Source of the DNA: Paenibacillus sp. V4I7
Lineage (GTDB): Bacteria > Bacillota > Bacilli > Paenibacillales > NBRC-103111
Length of the DNA stretch: 64,000 nucleotides
Reading direction: 5' to 3'
Assembly: GCF_030817275.1 (NCBI RefSeq)
Contig: NZ_JAUSZD010000002.1
Location: forward strand, 3,720,001-3,784,000
The translations under genes were made by a program, and so were the position numbers. This document shows, piece after piece, positions 35,268 through 43,674 of the stretch; position 1 is the first letter of the stretch, and each line of letters opens with the position of its first letter. Below the pieces are notes generated by a model, which searched no databases, was not told where the DNA came from, and saw nothing but the letters and a program-made list of their open reading frames with translations.

Positions 35268-37153
35268 CCATTCGTCCCCCCCGTTTGTTTAGTAGGCTTT
35301 AGGACAACCGACATCACAGAACCTTGGCCTTTTTTAACAGCTTTAAATGGAGCAAAGCTCCAAGATTTAACAAGATCGGGATTCGTAATAATCATCGGTG
35401 TCGCCATCGATGAAGCGAATTTTTTGACTTTATTGTAATTAAACTTAACTAGTAGTTGACCCGGTTCCACGTGATCGCCTTCTTTTACTACCGCATTAAA
35501 ACATTTACCCGGCAAGCTAGACGTATCTATGCCAATGTGCAGCAGGACCTCCAGACCTTCCTCGGTCAAGATGCCAAGGGCATGCATAGTCGGATAAATG
35601 TGCATAATGGTCCCGGCAACGGGAGAAACCAGTTCTCCTTTCTCGGGAATAAAAGCAACGCCGTTTCCTACCAACCGCGAAGCAAAGATACGATCAGGCA
35701 CTTCTTCAATTGGAATCATGCGTCCTTGCATGGGCGAAGTAAATAAGACCACATGAATATCCTTGCGCAGTACTTTCATAATCTCTTCACGAATTAGCTC
35801 TGAGAATGTTCCGAACACGACCTGAACATTGCCTCCTCCAAGACGGATGACGCCTGCTGCTCCTAAGTGTCGTAATGCCGTGATGTCCATCAGACGATCA
35901 TTGACAAGTGTAAGACGCAATCTGGTAATACAGGCTTCAATCTTCTTAATATTGTCTTTCCCACCGAGTGCTTGCAAAATAAGTGGAGAGCGATATGGAA
36001 TATCGCCTGCCCACTCTTCAAGTGAGGAACCTTCTTCTCTACCTGGGGTAGGAATCCGGAACCGCCGTATAGCCCAACGGAACATGAAATAGTAGAGAAG
36101 CCCATAAACGATACCGATCGGTATGAGCAATAAACCGTTATGCGATAGGTGCAAATTAATGACGTAGTCGATGGCCCCGGCCGAATAAGAAAAGCCGTGA
36201 TGAATATTTAATTCATAAGCCATCCACATGGCTGCTCCAGACAAAATCGCATGAATAACAAATAAATACGGAGCAACGAAGAGAAAGGCAAATTCAATTG
36301 GCTCAGTGACGCCTGTTAAAAAAGAAGCTAACGCTGCTGTCAAGAATGTCGCCTTAATCTTCGGCTTTAAATCTTCCCGCGCTTCCCCAATAATCGCAAA
36401 AGCAATTGCTGGGAGGGCAAACATCATGATGGGATATAATCCGGCCATATACATCCCTGCTGTCGGATCCCCGGCAAAATACCTAGGTAAATCCCCATAA
36501 GCCATATGCCCCGTTGGCGTCTGATAAGCACCTACTTGAAACCAGAAAAAGTTATTCAAAATATGATGCAAACCCGACGGTACGAGAAGACGATGCGCGA
36601 TACCATACACAAAGGCGCCTACACCGCCTAATCCAAGCAGCCAGTTGGAGAGCTTGCCCATCCCCATTTCTAAATAGGGGCCAATAGTGATCATAATATA
36701 AGACACTACAAGCGTGCACAGCCCCATAATAAGCGGAACTATGCGGGGGCCACCGAAAAATTGTATGTATTCCGGGAGCTTAATCTCTTTACAGCGATGA
36801 TAAATAATAGCAGCCAGTAATCCAATAAATATCCCACCTGGTACACCCAGTTGAAATTGAGTCCCCAGTTCATGTTCAATTAGTCTTGTGAACATAAAAT
36901 AGCCCAGCATGGCTGATAAACCAGCAATCCCAGCACTTTCTGTAAGGCCTAGCGCTACACCAACTGCGAATATGATTGGTATATAATCGAAGACCGTATT
37001 CCCAGCCAACAGCAGCATATCCCCTAAGCTAGATGCGTGAATGACATCCCAAGGTAGTTCCCCTAGACGAAGCAACACAGCAGCGATAGGAAGCGCAATG
37101 GTAGGCAGCATTAATGAGCGGCCAAGCTGTTGTAAGTTCCCCATCCAGTTCAA
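35264..37153 (-). CDS. PTS transporter EIICBA, glucose/N-acetylglucosamine type
   Basis: A 629-residue permease with domains in the order IIC (about 1-365, ten or so membrane helices), IIB (about 390-470, phospho-Cys408 in EACITRLRL) and IIA (about 485-615, His539 in LLHIGIDTSSL). GVTEPIEFAFLFVAPYLF and HHGFSYSAGAIDYV resemble the glucose-GlcNAc branch. The start is a TTG at 37151-37153, ten bases after AGGAGG that belongs to the upstream hairpin leader; an ATG three codons later is further from that site. First gene of ptsG-ptsI-pfpI. The sugar, glucose or GlcNAc, is unresolved. Confidence 0.92.
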   Translation of the reverse strand: MNWMGNLQQLGRSLMLPTIALPIAAVLLRLGELPWDVIHASSLGDMLLLAGNTVFDYIPIIFAVGVALGLTESAGIAGLSAMLGYFMFTRLIEHELGTQFQLGVPGGIFIGLLAAIIYHRCKEIKLPEYIQFFGGPRIVPLIMGLCTLVVSYIMITIGPYLEMGMGKLSNWLLGLGGVGAFVYGIAHRLLVPSGLHHILNNFFWFQVGAYQTPTGHMAYGDLPRYFAGDPTAGMYMAGLYPIMMFALPAIAFAIIGEAREDLKPKIKATFLTAALASFLTGVTEPIEFAFLFVAPYLFVIHAILSGAAMWMAYELNIHHGFSYSAGAIDYVINLHLSHNGLLLIPIGIVYGLLYYFMFRWAIRRFRIPTPGREEGSSLEEWAGDIPYRSPLILQALGGKDNIKKIEACITRLRLTLVNDRLMDITALRHLGAAGVIRLGGGNVQVVFGTFSELIREEIMKVLRKDIHVVLFTSPMQGRMIPIEEVPDRIFASRLVGNGVAFIPEKGELVSPVAGTIMHIYPTMHALGILTEEGLEVLLHIGIDTSSLPGKCFNAVVKEGDHVEPGQLLVKFNYNKVKKFASSMATPMIITNPDLVKSWSFAPFKAVKKGQGSVMSVVLKPTKQTGGTNG

Positions 37154-37162
37154 ACGTATGCT

Positions 37163-37249
37163 ACCTCCTAAGAGTTTTGCTTTAGCAAAACTGACATCGT
37201 AAGCATAAGCTCAGCGTTTTCGAAGAAAACTGCATCGTAAGCATAAGCC
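37163..37249 (-). repeat. two ATGCTTACGA hairpin units in the ptsG leader
   Basis: On the minus strand two units GCTTATGCTTACGATG... stand in tandem. The proximal one folds as AGTTTTGC-TAAA-GCAAAACT (37173-37192) and runs into TCTTAGGAGGT, the ribosome binding site of ptsG (37163-37169). The distal one contains GTTTTC-TTC-GAAAAC (37216-37230). The sequence and architecture match the nuc leader at 5962-6082. Confidence 0.9.
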
Positions 37250-37289
37250 TTCTCTTATCAAATCGTAAAGCTTGTTCGCCTGTTTGTCA

Positions 37290-37321
37290 AAACAAAATAA
37301 GCAGGTCGGCATTCGACCTGC
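37290..37321 (-). terminator. terminator of the Q/N-rich gene
   Basis: GCAGGTCG-AATGC-CGACCTGC followed by TTATTTTGTTTTG on the minus strand. Confidence 0.85.
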
Positions 37322-37350
37322 TCGTAAACTCATTCAAAAGGGTTCCCCTA

Positions 37351-38079
37351 TTAAAACGAGGAATTGGATCCCAATTGTTGCCCCATGCTTGGATTATTAA
37401 ATCCGGAATTAAAGGATTGAAGCGATTGTTGTGGATTGTTTTGTTGCATGCTTTGTTGTGATCCATAGCCAGTTTGGAAAGATTGCTGAGAAGGTGTCGA
37501 AGAATCACTGCGCTTATACGCATCATGCCCTGGTTGATTCCCACGATAGTTCGCTGTATGGAAAGCGTTTGGTGAAACGTAAGATTGTCCAAATGGTTGT
37601 TGATTTGACTGTATAGAACTAACAAACTGACTAGAAACAAATGGTTGTTGAGCAGATACATAACCAAATTGTTGCGATTGATTAGTAGCAAATTGGTTGT
37701 TCACTGGGGTATAAGAAGAAAATCCGCTTTGGAAACCTGATTGTTGTTGTTGAGCTGGCGTCGAAGAATCGCTACGTTTGTAAGCATCATGGCCTGGTTG
37801 ATTACCACGATAATTAGCAGTGTGGAAAGACTCTTGAGAAGTTGCTTGAGCTACTTGAGAATTCCCTTGGTTGAATCCTTGATTAAATCCTTGGTTGAAT
37901 CCTTGAGTGAGTCCTTGGTTTGCTTGCCCAGCGTTAGATTGATTATAGAAAGATTGTACAGCCCCTATAGGTTGATACTGTTTTTGGAAACCCTGGTATT
38001 GCGCATTGTTCCCCTGAAAACCTTGTGAAGATTGATAACCTTGGGAAGCATTCCCAAAGCTGTTGTTATTGTTGTACAT
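37351..38079 (-). CDS. Q/N/S/G-rich low-complexity protein with duplicated 24-residue motif
   Basis: A 242-residue protein very rich in Gln, Asn, Ser, Gly and Phe, with no cysteine and no signal peptide or membrane segment. A tandem QGFN run lies near residue 57. Two perfect copies of a 24-residue block starting FHTANYRGNQPGHDAYKRSD occur at about residues 85-108 and 173-196, each ending in SSTP. The rest is prion-like, with aromatic residues dotted among Q and N. GGAGG lies eight bases before the ATG and a terminator follows. No family recognised. A spore-coat or self-assembling role is conceivable but is only a guess from composition. Confidence 0.8.
   Translation of the reverse strand: MYNNNNSFGNASQGYQSSQGFQGNNAQYQGFQKQYQPIGAVQSFYNQSNAGQANQGLTQGFNQGFNQGFNQGNSQVAQATSQESFHTANYRGNQPGHDAYKRSDSSTPAQQQQSGFQSGFSSYTPVNNQFATNQSQQFGYVSAQQPFVSSQFVSSIQSNQQPFGQSYVSPNAFHTANYRGNQPGHDAYKRSDSSTPSQQSFQTGYGSQQSMQQNNPQQSLQSFNSGFNNPSMGQQLGSNSSF
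37492..37563 (-). repeat. second copy of the 72-base coding repeat
   Basis: Encodes the same 24 residues as 37756-37827. The two DNA copies differ at 12 of 24 codons, all silent. Confidence 0.95.
37756..37827 (-). repeat. first copy of the 72-base coding repeat
   Basis: Begins with the codons for FHTANYRG and ends with SSTP; see 37492-37563 for the second copy. Confidence 0.95.
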
Positions 38080-38263
38080 GTGTAAATCCTCCTCAGACTC
38101 TCATATTTTTGGGCACCTTTTTTGGCGCCTCTTTTATTCTCTCCGCTTGTTGTTTTTTTATTTATGGAAGCCGTTGGGATGTTCATTAGAAAATTGACTA
38201 TGAATTACCGGCTATGCCATAATCCTTTTGTATCCCATTCTCTTTGTAGGAGGAGTTACCGTA

Positions 38264-38830
38264 ATGATATACGACGTTATTATTATTGGAGCAGGCCCAA
38301 CAGGATCTAGTGCAGCCTTATTCACCGCAAAAGCAGGTAAAAAGACGCTTGTCATTGACAACAATCAAAGTGTCACCGAACGTGCGTGGGTCGAGAATCA
38401 TTATGGCGTAGAATCGATAGCGGGTCCTGATTTAGTCGAAATCGGGAAGAAACAAGCAGCTAAATTCGGGACTGAATTCGTACAAGGCAAGGCGGAACAA
38501 TTGTCAAAAACCGAAGAAGGCTTCCAAGTAACGACCGACAACGGAGCTTACGAAGGAAAACATGTTATTCTTGCAACAGGGCTGTCAGTTGAGCTCGCAG
38601 AAGCATCAGGCATTCAAACGAGGCCCGGAACAGAACCACGTATCAAAACAGTCGTTGATGCTGATATGCAAGGCAATACCAACCTTAAGGGTGTATGGGC
38701 AGCAGGTACTACAGCTGGAGTTAGTATGCATACAATTGTTACTGCTGGTGATGGAGCTAAAGTCGCAATTAATGTGATTAGCGAATTAAATGGTGAACGG
38801 TACGTCGACCATGATATATTAAAAGCTTAG
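38264..38830 (+). CDS. small FAD-dependent thioredoxin reductase-like protein
   Basis: A 188-residue flavoprotein with the FAD dinucleotide motif IIIGAGPTGSSAALFTAKAG at the N-terminus and the C-terminal FAD motif GVWAAGTTAGV. It covers only the FAD domain of a thioredoxin reductase: the NADPH-binding domain and the redox CxxC are missing. This matches short thioredoxin reductase-like oxidoreductases of Bacilli. AGGAGGAG precedes the ATG at 38264, which was chosen over an upstream in-frame ATG at 38228. Electron donor and partner unknown. Confidence 0.8.
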   Translation: MIYDVIIIGAGPTGSSAALFTAKAGKKTLVIDNNQSVTERAWVENHYGVESIAGPDLVEIGKKQAAKFGTEFVQGKAEQLSKTEEGFQVTTDNGAYEGKHVILATGLSVELAEASGIQTRPGTEPRIKTVVDADMQGNTNLKGVWAAGTTAGVSMHTIVTAGDGAKVAINVISELNGERYVDHDILKA

Positions 38831-38844
38831 TTGCTAACATACAA

Positions 38845-38889
38845 AAAACCGCTTCTCTCTTACCTGTTCGGTAAAAGAAAAGCGGTTTT
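38845..38889. terminator. bidirectional terminator
   Basis: AAAACCGCTT-CTCT-CTTACC / GGTAAAAGAAAAGCGGTTTT between converging genes. Confidence 0.88.
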
Positions 38890-38913
38890 AGTTTTGTCCA
38901 AAGTGCGGTGATA

Positions 38914-39339
38914 TTAGTTATTTCGAGGATTTAGAATCGCATCTTCCACTTTAATACAGCGGTCCATAATGACTTCTAACCCAGCTTCGCTAGCAATACG
39001 TCCGGCTTCTTCATTCACAATATCGAGCTGGAGCCAGAAAACCTTCGCTTTAATTTTAGCAGCTTCTTCAGCGATAGGAACCACCTGGTCAGCACGGCGA
39101 AACACGTTGACGATATCCACGGGTTCAGGAATATCAGATAAAGAAGCGTAGCATTTCTCGCCCAGTATTTCAGTAGCGTTCGGATTGACCGGAATGATCC
39201 GGTATCCTCTACTTTGCATAGCCGCGGAAACCATATACGATGTACGATCAGGTTTATCAGACAAACCCACTACAGCAATATTGCCAGAACTCGCTAGGAT
39301 CTCCTTAATATGCTCTCTTGACGGATTTTCAAAAGTCAT
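38914..39339 (-). CDS. CoA-binding domain protein (YccU type)
   Basis: A 141-residue single Rossmann-like CoA-binding domain. IAVVGLSDKPDRTSYMVSAAMQSRGYRIIPVNP is typical of the succinyl-CoA synthetase alpha N-terminal fold in stand-alone form (the quote joins adjacent segments near residues 20-52). KVFWLQLDIVNEEAGRIA and MDRCIKVE follow. The ATG at 39337-39339 has AGGAGGG upstream. Only 11 bases separate it from the upstream C39 peptidase gene on the same strand. Physiological role is unknown. Confidence 0.82.
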   Translation of the reverse strand: MTFENPSREHIKEILASSGNIAVVGLSDKPDRTSYMVSAAMQSRGYRIIPVNPNATEILGEKCYASLSDIPEPVDIVNVFRRADQVVPIAEEAAKIKAKVFWLQLDIVNEEAGRIASEAGLEVIMDRCIKVEDAILNPRNN

Positions 39340-39350
39340 GTGATTCCCTC

Positions 39351-40169
39351 CTATTTTTTCAAGTACGTGAGTCCTTGTTTCCCCATTGCGGTCCAACTAT
39401 CGATAAACTGATTTTTGTTTACCTGCACTTGCTTTTTTCCGCTTAATGGATCATTTAAGTATACATTATTCTCATCATATCCTACCAATAATACAGCATG
39501 TTCCGCATATGTCGTCTTTATTGGTCCAATAGGAGTATCCCAAGTTACCCATTTGTAAGGTATGTTGAAATCAATCGTTGTCCAAATAATAACTGGAATA
39601 TCATTCGCAATCTGCTGCTCATACATCTCGAAGGACTCACCCGTAATGTCAATGGCTTGAGGTATATACGATTTCAGCAGTGGAAATAGACCGGAGTGAT
39701 AGATGCCAAAACCCCTCTGCTTCCTAGTGACATCACCTACGAAACCTGTGTTCGGATTTCCCCAATAAGCAATTGAACCATCCGCATTTAGGGTAGCTGG
39801 TGTGTCATCCTTAGGCATTTCTGCAGCAAGTTCCATTTTACTTTTTGTAATACCCTGATAATGCAGCAGCATCGTTAAACTTGTTATTTCACAACCTGCT
39901 GGCAGTTCTGGTAGTTGTGCAAAAACAGGCGCATCAATCATTGCTGATTTTTTTATCTGGATAGCTGGGGGCGGAGAAGCAACCTCCGTTACTTTCACGG
40001 ATGCTGTAGGCTTGGCGGCAAACACTGCAGGACTGGAAGCAAAAAGAGCTGGTTCTTTACCAGTCGCTTTGGCATACAGCAATACAGCAAATACACTGCT
40101 TGCAAACACAAGTCCAGCAACGAGGAAGAAACCGAACGTCACCTTTAAACCCTGCCAAATAATCGTCAT
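39351..40169 (-). CDS. C39-like peptidase, membrane anchored
   Basis: A 272-residue protein with an N-terminal membrane segment (FGFFLVAGLVFASSVFAVLLY) and a Peptidase_C39_2-type papain-like domain. The catalytic triad is visible as Cys in LPAGCEITSLTMLL (near residue 92), His in YAEHAVLLVGYD (near 224) and Asp/Asn in LNDPLSG (near 240). The protein would face outward. Substrate unknown. GGTGAG lies before the ATG. It lies upstream of the CoA-binding gene in the same direction. Confidence 0.84.
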   Translation of the reverse strand: MTIIWQGLKVTFGFFLVAGLVFASSVFAVLLYAKATGKEPALFASSPAVFAAKPTASVKVTEVASPPPAIQIKKSAMIDAPVFAQLPELPAGCEITSLTMLLHYQGITKSKMELAAEMPKDDTPATLNADGSIAYWGNPNTGFVGDVTRKQRGFGIYHSGLFPLLKSYIPQAIDITGESFEMYEQQIANDIPVIIWTTIDFNIPYKWVTWDTPIGPIKTTYAEHAVLLVGYDENNVYLNDPLSGKKQVQVNKNQFIDSWTAMGKQGLTYLKK

Positions 40170-40199
40170 GCTGACTCACCCATTCGTTGTTTTGGGAAT

Positions 40200-41498
40200 C
40201 TATGTCTCACTCACAAGTTCAACTTGAGCACCAATAGAACGTAAATGGTCAAAGTACTGCGGATAGGATTTAGCCACATGATGGGCATCATGAATAATCA
40301 AACCCTTCTCAGAACGAAGACCTACAACAGTTAAAGCCATAATCACTCTGTGATCGAAATGAGCATTAATTTCGACCCCGCCTGTAACACCTTGTGGTTT
40401 ACCATGTACGATAATTTCACTTTGGCGTTCTTCTACATCAGCACCGGCTTTACGCAGCTCGTTCAAATAATCGGTGATACGGTCACACTCTTTATAGCGT
40501 AAATTTTCGACATTGTAGAAACGAGAAGTACCTTCTGCGAATACAGCTGCTGCAACCATAGCAAGCACGGCATCTGTAAAGTGATCACCATCAAACTCAC
40601 CAGCAACCAACTTCTGGTTGCCTTTTACATGGACAACACCATTGTCATGAGTTAAATTGACACCCATTGCTCGCAGGACATCCACACAAGCCTTCTCACC
40701 CTGCTTGCTATTCTCTTCTAGACGAAGAACGCGTACATCTGAATTCGTTACAGCCGCAGCTGCTAGAATCGCAGCAGAGCCCGGGTAATCCCCTTGAATG
40801 ACATATTCTTTGGCTTGATAGGATTGTCTACCTGGAATGCGGTAGTGCATCAGGTCTTCGCTAGCGTGCACAATAATACCAGCCTGTTCTAAAACTTCCA
40901 GTGTTTGACCTACAATGATTTTGGATTTCAAATCGTGCAGCACTTCAATCTCGCTATCCTCTTCAAGAAGAGGTGTCATAAATAAAAGTGAGCTTAGGAA
41001 CTGGGAACTAACATTACCGGAAACAGTGAGCTTGCCACCGCGCGGTTGTCCCCCTTTAATAGTTATCGGCAGACGTCCATTAGAATGTTGTACTTCCACA
41101 CCCATTTGTTGCAAAGTATCAATGAGATCATCATGAGGGCGCTTGCCCAGAGATTCAGGATACGTGTTTACGAATGTCACATCGGGACAAAAAGCGGCTG
41201 TAGACATCAAGAAGCGAAGTACAGCGCCGGCATTGCCTACATTAAGCTCAGAAACATGCTTGGGATTCTTACCAAAACCCGTAATAACGATTTTCTCATC
41301 ATCTTCTTCAATAATAGCGCCCAAATCACGGACACAACGTCTCATGGCATCACTATCTTCACTATGAGCTGGATAATAGATGGTGCTCGTCCCGTCGGCA
41401 AGTGCTCCAATTAGCAAATAGCGGGTAGTGTAGTTTTTGGATGAGAGAGCGTTTATTTCCCCTTGTAGATGGGCAGTTGGTTTCACGATGGCTTTCAT
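40200..41498 (-). CDS. aroA: divergent EPSP synthase
   Basis: A 432-residue 3-phosphoshikimate 1-carboxyvinyltransferase, step six of the shikimate pathway. Compared with the classical enzyme the N-terminal GSKS motif is replaced by ALSSKNYTTRYLL, and the glyphosate-site loop is VGNAGAVLRFLMS, with Ala92 and Phe96 where E. coli has Thr97 and Pro101. Downstream motifs are GDYPGSAAILAAAAV, YKECDRITDYLNEL and DHRVIMAL. The ATG at 41496-41498 has AAGGAG at about ten bases and was preferred over the upstream open frame. aroK lies 1.2 kb away. Function is well supported, subclass is inferred. Confidence 0.9.
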   Translation of the reverse strand: MKAIVKPTAHLQGEINALSSKNYTTRYLLIGALADGTSTIYYPAHSEDSDAMRRCVRDLGAIIEEDDEKIVITGFGKNPKHVSELNVGNAGAVLRFLMSTAAFCPDVTFVNTYPESLGKRPHDDLIDTLQQMGVEVQHSNGRLPITIKGGQPRGGKLTVSGNVSSQFLSSLLFMTPLLEEDSEIEVLHDLKSKIIVGQTLEVLEQAGIIVHASEDLMHYRIPGRQSYQAKEYVIQGDYPGSAAILAAAAVTNSDVRVLRLEENSKQGEKACVDVLRAMGVNLTHDNGVVHVKGNQKLVAGEFDGDHFTDAVLAMVAAAVFAEGTSRFYNVENLRYKECDRITDYLNELRKAGADVEERQSEIIVHGKPQGVTGGVEINAHFDHRVIMALTVVGLRSEKGLIIHDAHHVAKSYPQYFDHLRSIGAQVELVSET

Positions 41499-41524
41499 GT
41501 CGTTGATATCTCCTTCGTAAGTGT

Positions 41525-41884
41525 TTATATGTAATATCCGAGGAAAGTCAGAAGAATTCCACCGGTATAACTGAGCAGTGTATAGAGGATCCAAGTTTGC
41601 CACAGTCCAGCGCGGAGCTGCTTAATGCTTTCGAGATTCAATGTGGAAAATGTGGTGAAAGCACCCATAAAACCCGTGCCTATCAATAGTTTCCAATCGT
41701 CAAATGAGTGATATCTCATCAATAGGCCAAGCAAAAAACAACCCAAAAGATTTATTGTCAGTGTACCATACGGAATAGAACTTGGGAACCTGTTTGCCAT
41801 GTAGGTCCCTAGCTGAAATCGACAAATTGCACCAAAGAATCCTCCAAAACCTACCAGACAAATGGGCCAAAACCATGTCATCAT
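41525..41884 (-). CDS. crcB: CrcB/FluC fluoride channel subunit
   Basis: A 119-residue four-helix membrane protein. GGFFGAICRFQLG, the YGTLTINLLGCFLLG motif and GFMGAFTTFSTLNLES are the FluC signatures, including the phenylalanine-threonine ion path. FluC dimers export fluoride. It overlaps the preceding crcB by four bases (ATGA), so the two are translationally coupled and may form a heterodimer. Confidence 0.92.
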   Translation of the reverse strand: MMTWFWPICLVGFGGFFGAICRFQLGTYMANRFPSSIPYGTLTINLLGCFLLGLLMRYHSFDDWKLLIGTGFMGAFTTFSTLNLESIKQLRAGLWQTWILYTLLSYTGGILLTFLGYYI

Positions 41885-42261
41885 GAACGACGAACTCCCC
41901 CTCGTAAAGACTCACCAATACGAACACCCGTCCATGTAGCACCGAGTCCTCCCCATAAACTTCCCAAAGCATAAAGAGCGGCAAGGATTATATGCCCATG
42001 GTTTAGCATGCTCATGGTTTCATAGCTGAACGCAGAGAACGTAGTAAAAGACCCTATAAAGCCAGTTGTTATAGGTAGTCGAAGTCTAGTAGGTATGGGA
42101 AGCTTTTCGGCAAACGTTATAAAACCAAGTATCAGACAGCCGCTTAAATTACAAAAAAAAGTTCCCCAAGGAAAAACGGAAGCCATCGTAGGATTCCATA
42201 AGGCGGAGAGCCCAAATCGGGCAATGGCGCCTAATATCCCGGCTAAACCAATGTACAGCAT
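41881..42261 (-). CDS. crcB: CrcB/FluC fluoride channel subunit
   Basis: A protein of about 126 residues, paralogous to the downstream crcB: GILGAIARFGLS, WGTFFCNLSGCLILG and GFIGSFTTFSAFSYE. The ATG at 42259-42261 has AGGAG about eleven bases upstream; the frame extends to 42354 without another good start. No fluoride riboswitch motif could be recognised in the 108 bases before it. A minus-strand GTGGGG-AAGAA-CCCCCA hairpin is present there. Confidence 0.9.
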   Translation of the reverse strand: MLYIGLAGILGAIARFGLSALWNPTMASVFPWGTFFCNLSGCLILGFITFAEKLPIPTRLRLPITTGFIGSFTTFSAFSYETMSMLNHGHIILAALYALGSLWGGLGATWTGVRIGESLRGGVRRS

Positions 42262-42369
42262 GGCTACACAACTCCTGTTATTAACCCTAGGTTTGACATC
42301 TTGACTGTTTGTTTCTATCATTACTTGTAATGGGGGTTCTTCCCCACATATCAAGCATGGAGGTCCAAA

Positions 42370-42660
42370 ATGGATACGATTTTACCATCCGAAATCAAAG
42401 AAAGACTGGACCGCGGCGAAAACCTAGCGATTGTCGATGTCCGCGAAGATGAAGAAGTAGCTGCAGGTATCATCCCAGGAGCTAAACATATTCCGCTGGC
42501 TCAATTGCCAGATCGCCTCAGCGAAATCCCCCAAGTCGAAGAGCTTATTCTCGTTTGCCGCAGCGGAAACCGCAGTGGGCGCGCAATTAGCTTCTTGGAG
42601 GCTCAAGGCTATAAAGGTCTTAAAAACATGACAGGCGGCATGCTAGAGTGGGAGGACTAA
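42370..42660 (+). CDS. rhodanese-like sulfurtransferase
   Basis: A 96-residue single rhodanese domain. The active-site loop is CRSGNRSG with the sulfur-carrying Cys near residue 64; VDVREDEEVAAGIIPGAKHIPL is the CH2A-type motif. GGAGG is seven bases before the ATG. It is divergent from the crcB pair and converges on aroK. A palindrome (GGAC-AAGCTT repeats, 42655-42677) covers its stop codon. Sulfur acceptor unknown. Confidence 0.88.
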   Translation: MDTILPSEIKERLDRGENLAIVDVREDEEVAAGIIPGAKHIPLAQLPDRLSEIPQVEELILVCRSGNRSGRAISFLEAQGYKGLKNMTGGMLEWED

Positions 42661-42683
42661 GCTTCTAAGCTTGTCCCCTCCTC

Positions 42684-43190
42684 CTAGATTTCAGCTTGCT
42701 GGATGATAAGTGCTGTAATTTCGTCCGTTGTTAATTGCGTTGTATCGATAACCGAATGCGCGAAATTATAGGCAGACTTACGTTGCTCAAGCAGCAGGTG
42801 AACGCGCTCCTCTAAATTCCCCTGCAGCAAAGGACGACTGGTATCGCTGCTCACTCTTTGAATGATGATCTCTGGTGATGCTTTCAGCGCTACCACATAG
42901 CCATTCTGCAGCATACAAGCTCGGTTACACTCGGCCAGCACTGCGCCGCCGCCTGTAGCCACAACTTGGCCTTTACGAGCTAATATATGTTCCAGCGCCT
43001 TACTTTCTAAAGCACGAAAATGCGATTCACCATGAATGCGAAACAAGTCAGAAATGCTTGTTTGATGCTCTTCTTCCAGAGCCGCGTCCGAATCTTGAAA
43101 GAACCATCCTAACTGCTCTGCTAACTTCTTTCCAACGGTTGATTTGCCAGTCCCCATAAATCCGACAAGTACAATATTGCTTGCTGTCAC
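42684..43190 (-). CDS. aroK: shikimate kinase
   Basis: A 168-residue P-loop kinase that phosphorylates shikimate for chorismate synthesis. Walker A is VGFMGTGKSTVG, the substrate-binding DSDAALEEE, GGGAVL and the LID RPLLQGN are all intact. The start codon is GTG at 43188-43190, six bases after AAGGGG; the open frame upstream lacks such a site. It functionally pairs with aroA at 40200-41498. Confidence 0.93.
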   Translation of the reverse strand: MTASNIVLVGFMGTGKSTVGKKLAEQLGWFFQDSDAALEEEHQTSISDLFRIHGESHFRALESKALEHILARKGQVVATGGGAVLAECNRACMLQNGYVVALKASPEIIIQRVSSDTSRPLLQGNLEERVHLLLEQRKSAYNFAHSVIDTTQLTTDEITALIIQQAEI

Positions 43191-43338
43191 GTTAATCCCC
43201 TTTTCCCATATGCTGTTCATACAAAACTTTCCCAACATCATAACATAGCCAAATCGACATGAATACAATCCACCAAAAAATCATATAGTAGTGTGAATAA
43301 ATTCCAGCACAAACAGTTAAGATTTTAAGAGAGACCAT

Positions 43339-43662
43339 ATGCCGACAAGGAGAGATGGAGCTTTGAACCCAACTGTTGCCTATCAAAACCGCACAAAAGG
43401 CAAACTGGAGCAAATTTTACACCCAAGCTATACGCTTTGCAAAGAGGATGTTGTGTGGATACTGGAGTTTATTAAGAAAAAAGTGGCTGAAGAAGACCCG
43501 CTTATGCAAGGTCTTACTCAACCACGATTATTAAGAAATTTTCGCTATTTTGCCGAAGTCTCTCTGATGCTCATTCACAGACGGAACGGCTTTGATCAAG
43601 AGGCCGATCGTTTGAAAATGTGGCTGCGTGAAGCAGCATACGGTTTACAGGAAGAGGCTTAA
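43339..43662 (+). CDS. conserved hypothetical protein
   Basis: A 107-residue soluble, mostly helical protein, rich in charged residues (LCKEDVVWILEFIKKKVAEED, LLRNFRYFAEVSLMLIHRR). No family recognised. The start is unclear: the ATG at 43339 has only GAGAG upstream, whereas a TTG at 43363 has AAGGAG ten bases before. The stop overlaps a hairpin (AAGAGG...CCTCTT, 43653-43679) shared with the converging gnd gene. Confidence 0.65.
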   Translation: MPTRRDGALNPTVAYQNRTKGKLEQILHPSYTLCKEDVVWILEFIKKKVAEEDPLMQGLTQPRLLRNFRYFAEVSLMLIHRRNGFDQEADRLKMWLREAAYGLQEEA

Positions 43663-43674
43663 GGCCTTATCCTC

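Noticed and set aside
37741-38028. Plus-strand open frame opposite the Q/N-rich gene
   Set aside because: Its long frame is a by-product of biased codons on the other strand, and it has no ribosome binding site.
42262-42369. Fluoride riboswitch before the crcB pair
   Set aside because: The conserved riboswitch sequence pattern could not be found in this short region; only a simple G/C hairpin is present.
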